Below the pieces are notes generated by a model, which worked only from the letters and a program-made list of their open reading frames with translations, was not told the DNA's origin and searched no databases. From Hyphomicrobiales bacterium (GTDB lineage: Bacteria > Pseudomonadota > Alphaproteobacteria > Rhizobiales > Beijerinckiaceae): a DNA stretch of 45,064 bases. This document shows positions 42,677 to 45,064 of the stretch, piece after piece (position 1 is the stretch's first letter; each line of letters opens with the position of its first letter). The stretch is taken from contig JAIXTT010000038.1 of the NCBI GenBank assembly GCA_027483795.1, positions 1-45,064 of the forward strand. Reading direction: 5' to 3'. A program made the translations under genes and the position numbers.

Positions 42677-43360
42677 TTGCGCATACTCGCCGTCGACACC
42701 GCGCTGTCCGCCTGCTCCGTCTGCGTTCTCGACGCGGGCGCGGCCGCACCCGCGGCGCTGCGCTCCGAAATCATGGACCGCGGCCATGCCGAAGCGCTGA
42801 TGCCGATGCTGGCCGATCTCGAGCGGGACGTTCCCGGCGGCTTCGCCACGATCGACAAGATCGCCGTCACCGTCGGTCCGGGCAGCTTCACGGGTCTGCG
42901 CGTCGGGCTCGCCGCCGCCCGCGCCATGGGCGTCGGGCTCGGCATTCCGGTCGTCGGGGTCGGGACGCTCGCGGCCTTCGCGGCCCCGGTCGTGGCCTCG
43001 GACGGCACGCTCGTCGTGGCGAGCGCGATCGATGCGCGCCACGGCAACGTCTATGTCCAGGCCGTCAGCCCCGGCGGCCGCCTTCTGGTCGCGCCCCGCG
43101 TCGCGCCCCTGCGCGAGGCGGCGCGGGCGGTCGGCGGCAGCGCCGTGCGCATCGTCGGCCCCGCGGCCGATCTCCTCGCCGCAGCCACGCTCGATCTCGG
43201 TCTTCAGGCCTTCACGGATCCGCCGCAGCGCGCGCCCGACATCGTCTGGGTCGCGCGGCTCGGCCTCGCGGCGGACCCCGCCCATGCGCCGCCCGACCCG
43301 CTCTATCTGCGCGACCCGGACGCCAAGCCCCAGGGCCATGCCCGCATCCCCCGCGCCTGA
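42677..43360 (+). CDS. tsaB: tRNA threonylcarbamoyladenosine biosynthesis protein TsaB
   Basis: TsaB, 227 residues, is the partner that activates TsaD in forming the t6A modification at tRNA position 37. It starts RILAVDTALSACSVCVLDAG and carries KIAVTVGPGSFTGLRVGLAA (about 64-83), the ASKHA-fold signature of the family. The start codon is TTG behind GAGAGG; no ATG in frame fits the N-terminus. rimI follows by 12 bases, a pairing conserved across many bacteria. Confidence 0.94.
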   Translation: MRILAVDTALSACSVCVLDAGAAAPAALRSEIMDRGHAEALMPMLADLERDVPGGFATIDKIAVTVGPGSFTGLRVGLAAARAMGVGLGIPVVGVGTLAAFAAPVVASDGTLVVASAIDARHGNVYVQAVSPGGRLLVAPRVAPLREAARAVGGSAVRIVGPAADLLAAATLDLGLQAFTDPPQRAPDIVWVARLGLAADPAHAPPDPLYLRDPDAKPQGHARIPRA

Positions 43361-43372
43361 GGAGCCCGCGTC

Positions 43373-43858
43373 TTGCGCCTGCCCTTCTTCGGCCCGCCTC
43401 CCGCCCCCGCCTTCGCCCGTTTCGACGCGCGCGACGCCCGGGCCGCGGCGGCGATCCATGCCGAGGGCTTCGCGCGCTCCTGGAGCGCGGTCGAGATCGA
43501 GGCGCTCGCCGTCGATCCCGCCGTGTTCGGCGACGCGGCGCGGGAGGGACGGCCGGGCGGGCCGCTTCTCGCCTTCGTGCTCAGCCGCGCCGCGGCCGAC
43601 GAAGCCGAGATCCTGACGATCGCGGTCGCCTCCTCCGCCCGCGGGCGGGGGATCGGCAAGGCGCTGCTCGCCCGCCATACCGCGCGCCTCGCCGCCTCCG
43701 GCGTCCGCGCCCTCTTCCTCGAAGTGGAGGAGACGAATGCGGCGGCGCGGGCCCTTTATGCCCGCACGGGCTTCGCGGAGGTCGGCCGGCGCGGCGCCTA
43801 TTACGCCAAGCCCGACGGCACGCGGGCCGACGCGCTGATCCTGCGCCGCGCGCTCTGA
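43373..43858 (+). CDS. rimI: ribosomal protein S18-alanine N-acetyltransferase-like protein
   Basis: GNAT-family RimI, 161 residues. The acetyl-CoA loop is ASSARGRGIGKALLARHTAR (about 85-104). It is followed by ALFLEVEETNAAARALYART and GFAEVGRRGAYYAKPDGTRA, the RimI/TsaB-linked pattern. RimI acetylates the N-terminal Ala of ribosomal protein S18; other targets are possible. The start codon is TTG behind GAGGAG. It lies 12 bases after tsaB and is probably in the same transcript. Confidence 0.92.
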   Translation: MRLPFFGPPPAPAFARFDARDARAAAAIHAEGFARSWSAVEIEALAVDPAVFGDAAREGRPGGPLLAFVLSRAAADEAEILTIAVASSARGRGIGKALLARHTARLAASGVRALFLEVEETNAAARALYARTGFAEVGRRGAYYAKPDGTRADALILRRAL

Positions 43859-43863
43859 ACCGG

Positions 43864-43892
43864 TGGACGGGGTCCGGGGCCGGCGCTATAGG
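43864..43892 (+). promoter_or_regulatory. candidate mur promoter
   Basis: TGGACG (43864-43869) and TATAGG (43887-43892) with a 17-base spacer, in otherwise GC-rich DNA. The predicted start is about 20 bases before the TTG start codon of mur, with GGAGG in between. Confidence 0.4.
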
Positions 43893-43918
43893 TCGCGCGT
43901 GTCTCGGAGGGCCTGTCC

Positions 43919-44347
43919 TTGGCCGCATCGCGCAAGGGAATCGAACAGCGCTGCCTCGAGCGCGGCCTGCGGATGACGGGCCAGCGCCGCATCATCGCGC
44001 GGATTCTCGACAAGGCCGCCGACCATCCCGATGCGGACGAGCTCCACCGCCGCGCGCTCCGCGACGATCCCCGCATCTCGCTGTCGACGGTCTACCGGAC
44101 CGTCCGGCTGCTGGAGGAGGCGGGCATCCTCGAAAGGCTCGACCTCAAGAGCGGCAAGGCCCGCTACGAGCAGACGCCGGACGTGCATCACGACCATCTC
44201 GTCGACATCCGCAGCGGACGGGTGGTCGAATTCCGCTCGGAGGAGATCGAGCGCCTTCAGGCGGAGGTGGCGCGGCGGCTCGGCTTCCGCCTCGTCGACC
44301 ACCGGCTCGAACTCTACGGCGTGCCTCTCGACGAAGACCACGGCTGA
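43919..44347 (+). CDS. mur: Mur-type Fur family transcriptional regulator
   Basis: Fur-superfamily regulator of 142 residues. The winged helix-turn-helix includes LRMTGQRRIIARILDKAADH (about 17-36) and ISLSTVYRTVRLLEEAGILE (about 52-71). The metal site HHDHLVDIRSGRVVEF (about 89-104) has DIRSG where Zn-dependent Fur proteins have CxxC, and no C-terminal Cys pair exists. This, with GFRLVDHRLELYGVPL near the end, matches the rhizobial Mur regulators that repress manganese uptake; regulation of mntH or sitABCD is inferred. The start is TTG behind GGAGG. Its position after rimI and before plsC is a conserved Rhizobiales order. Confidence 0.9.
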   Translation: MAASRKGIEQRCLERGLRMTGQRRIIARILDKAADHPDADELHRRALRDDPRISLSTVYRTVRLLEEAGILERLDLKSGKARYEQTPDVHHDHLVDIRSGRVVEFRSEEIERLQAEVARRLGFRLVDHRLELYGVPLDEDHG

Positions 44348-44351
44348 CCCG

Positions 44352-45064
44352 ATGCGCATCCTGAAGCTGTCGGTCCTCGCCGCCGCCTTCGCGACCCTGA
44401 CCCTCGCGCTGCTGCCCGTGCAATGGCTCGCGCTGAAGCGGGATTCCAAGCTCTCCCATCGGCTTCCGGCCTTCTATCACCGCAGGGTGGCGCGCCTTCT
44501 CGGCATCCGCGTCACGGTCGAGGGCGCGCCCGCGGCCGACCGGCCGCTGCTGCTCGTCGCCAACCACGTCTCTTGGACGGACATCACCGTCCTCGGCAGC
44601 GTGCTGCCCCTCTCCTTCATCGCCAAGGCGGAAGTGGCGTCATGGCCGCTTTTCGGCACGCTGGCGCGGCTTCAGCGCACGGTCTTCGTCGACCGCACGC
44701 GCCGCACCGCGACCGCCGCGACGGCGAAGGAAGTCGCCGAACGCCTCTCCTCGGGCGACGCGATGGTGCTCTTCGCCGAAGGCACGACGGGCGACGGCAA
44801 CCGCGTCCTGCCCTTCCGCTCGCCGCTTCTGGGCGCGGCGCGGGAGGCGGCGGGCGGGGACGGCCGCGTCCTCGTCCAGCCCGTGGCGATCGGCTATCTC
44901 CGCCGCAACGGCCTCGTCCTGCACCGCCGCGAAAAGCCGGACATCGCCTGGTACGGCGACATGGATCTCGGCCCGCATCTCGCGGGCATCGCCGCGGGCG
45001 GGCCGATCGACGTCGCGGTCCGTTTCGGCGACCCCATCCCCTTCGGCCCCGGCGCGGACCGCAA
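44352..45064 (+). CDS. 1-acyl-sn-glycerol-3-phosphate acyltransferase, 5' part
   Basis: Partial PlsC-type acyltransferase, at least 237 residues, running off the window. A membrane segment (about 5-25) is followed by the acceptor motif NHVSWTDI (about 72-79, with H and D of HX4D), then KAEVASWPLFGTLARLQRT and the glycerol-phosphate site LFAEGTTGDGNRVLPF (about 139-154). FAEGTT replaces the more usual FPEGTR. It forms phosphatidic acid from lysophosphatidic acid, although OlsA-like ornithine-lipid acyltransferases are similar. It starts 4 bases after mur. miaB would be the expected next gene beyond the window. Confidence 0.92.
   Translation, partial: MRILKLSVLAAAFATLTLALLPVQWLALKRDSKLSHRLPAFYHRRVARLLGIRVTVEGAPAADRPLLLVANHVSWTDITVLGSVLPLSFIAKAEVASWPLFGTLARLQRTVFVDRTRRTATAATAKEVAERLSSGDAMVLFAEGTTGDGNRVLPFRSPLLGAAREAAGGDGRVLVQPVAIGYLRRNGLVLHRREKPDIAWYGDMDLGPHLAGIAAGGPIDVAVRFGDPIPFGPGADR

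Overview
The window is high-G+C chromosomal DNA from an alphaproteobacterium, most likely of the order Hyphomicrobiales (Rhizobiales). Four things point there. There is a Shemin-type 5-aminolevulinate synthase (hemA), PHA granule phasins, and a Mur-type Fur protein. The tRNA-His has a G1:U72 pair and A73, the form characteristic of one alphaproteobacterial clade. Blocks such as murA/DUF2948/hisD/UPF0262/LMW-phosphatase and tsaB/rimI/mur/plsC are familiar Rhizobiales neighbourhoods. The genus cannot be fixed by reading alone. No insertion sequence, prophage, integrase or CRISPR array was found; the only dispersed-repeat-like item is a REP-type palindromic element at 4303-4392.

Layout. 1-4272: the end of dapE meets a def-fmt-truA operon (peptide deformylase, methionyl-tRNA formyltransferase, tRNA pseudouridine synthase), with rmuC diverging. 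4498-8426: an acyl-CoA dehydrogenase and a large Pat/Pka-type protein acetyltransferase (acyl-CoA synthetase-like plus GNAT). 8453-18392: a 2-hydroxyacid oxidation region with lutABC (L-lactate), a DUF3422 membrane protein, a LysR regulator, glcDEF (glycolate oxidase) and a small winged-helix regulator. 18478-22598: a tctB-tctA-tctC tripartite tricarboxylate transporter and an Sbt-type permease. 22777-24503: terC-azlC-azlD.

24500-28838: an LMW phosphatase, UPF0262, hisD, DUF2948, murA and a 52-residue basic protein, all on the minus strand. 29046-31798: hemA, tRNA-Thr(GGT) and an MFS exporter. 31825-36472: a PdhS/PleC-like PAS histidine kinase divergent from two phasins, the second carrying a long Lys/Ala/Pro-rich N-terminal tail. 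36608-40991: tRNA-His(GTG) and a TRAP transporter operon ending in a zinc-type dehydrogenase that lacks usual catalytic zinc ligands. 41272-45064: nfu (Fe-S carrier) behind an Irr-type iron-control element, a RutE-like nitroreductase, tsaB, rimI, mur and the start of a plsC acyltransferase.

Together the genes suggest a metabolically versatile aerobic heterotroph. It takes up organic acids through TTT and TRAP systems, oxidises lactate and glycolate into the respiratory chain, stores carbon as PHA, and controls iron and manganese through Irr/Mur-type regulators. No wholly new defence or mobile system is visible. The most promising unexplained items are the tailed phasin, the terminator that buries the ribosome-binding site at 42026, the duplicated control block at 22630-22724, and the DUF3422 protein inside the hydroxyacid region.
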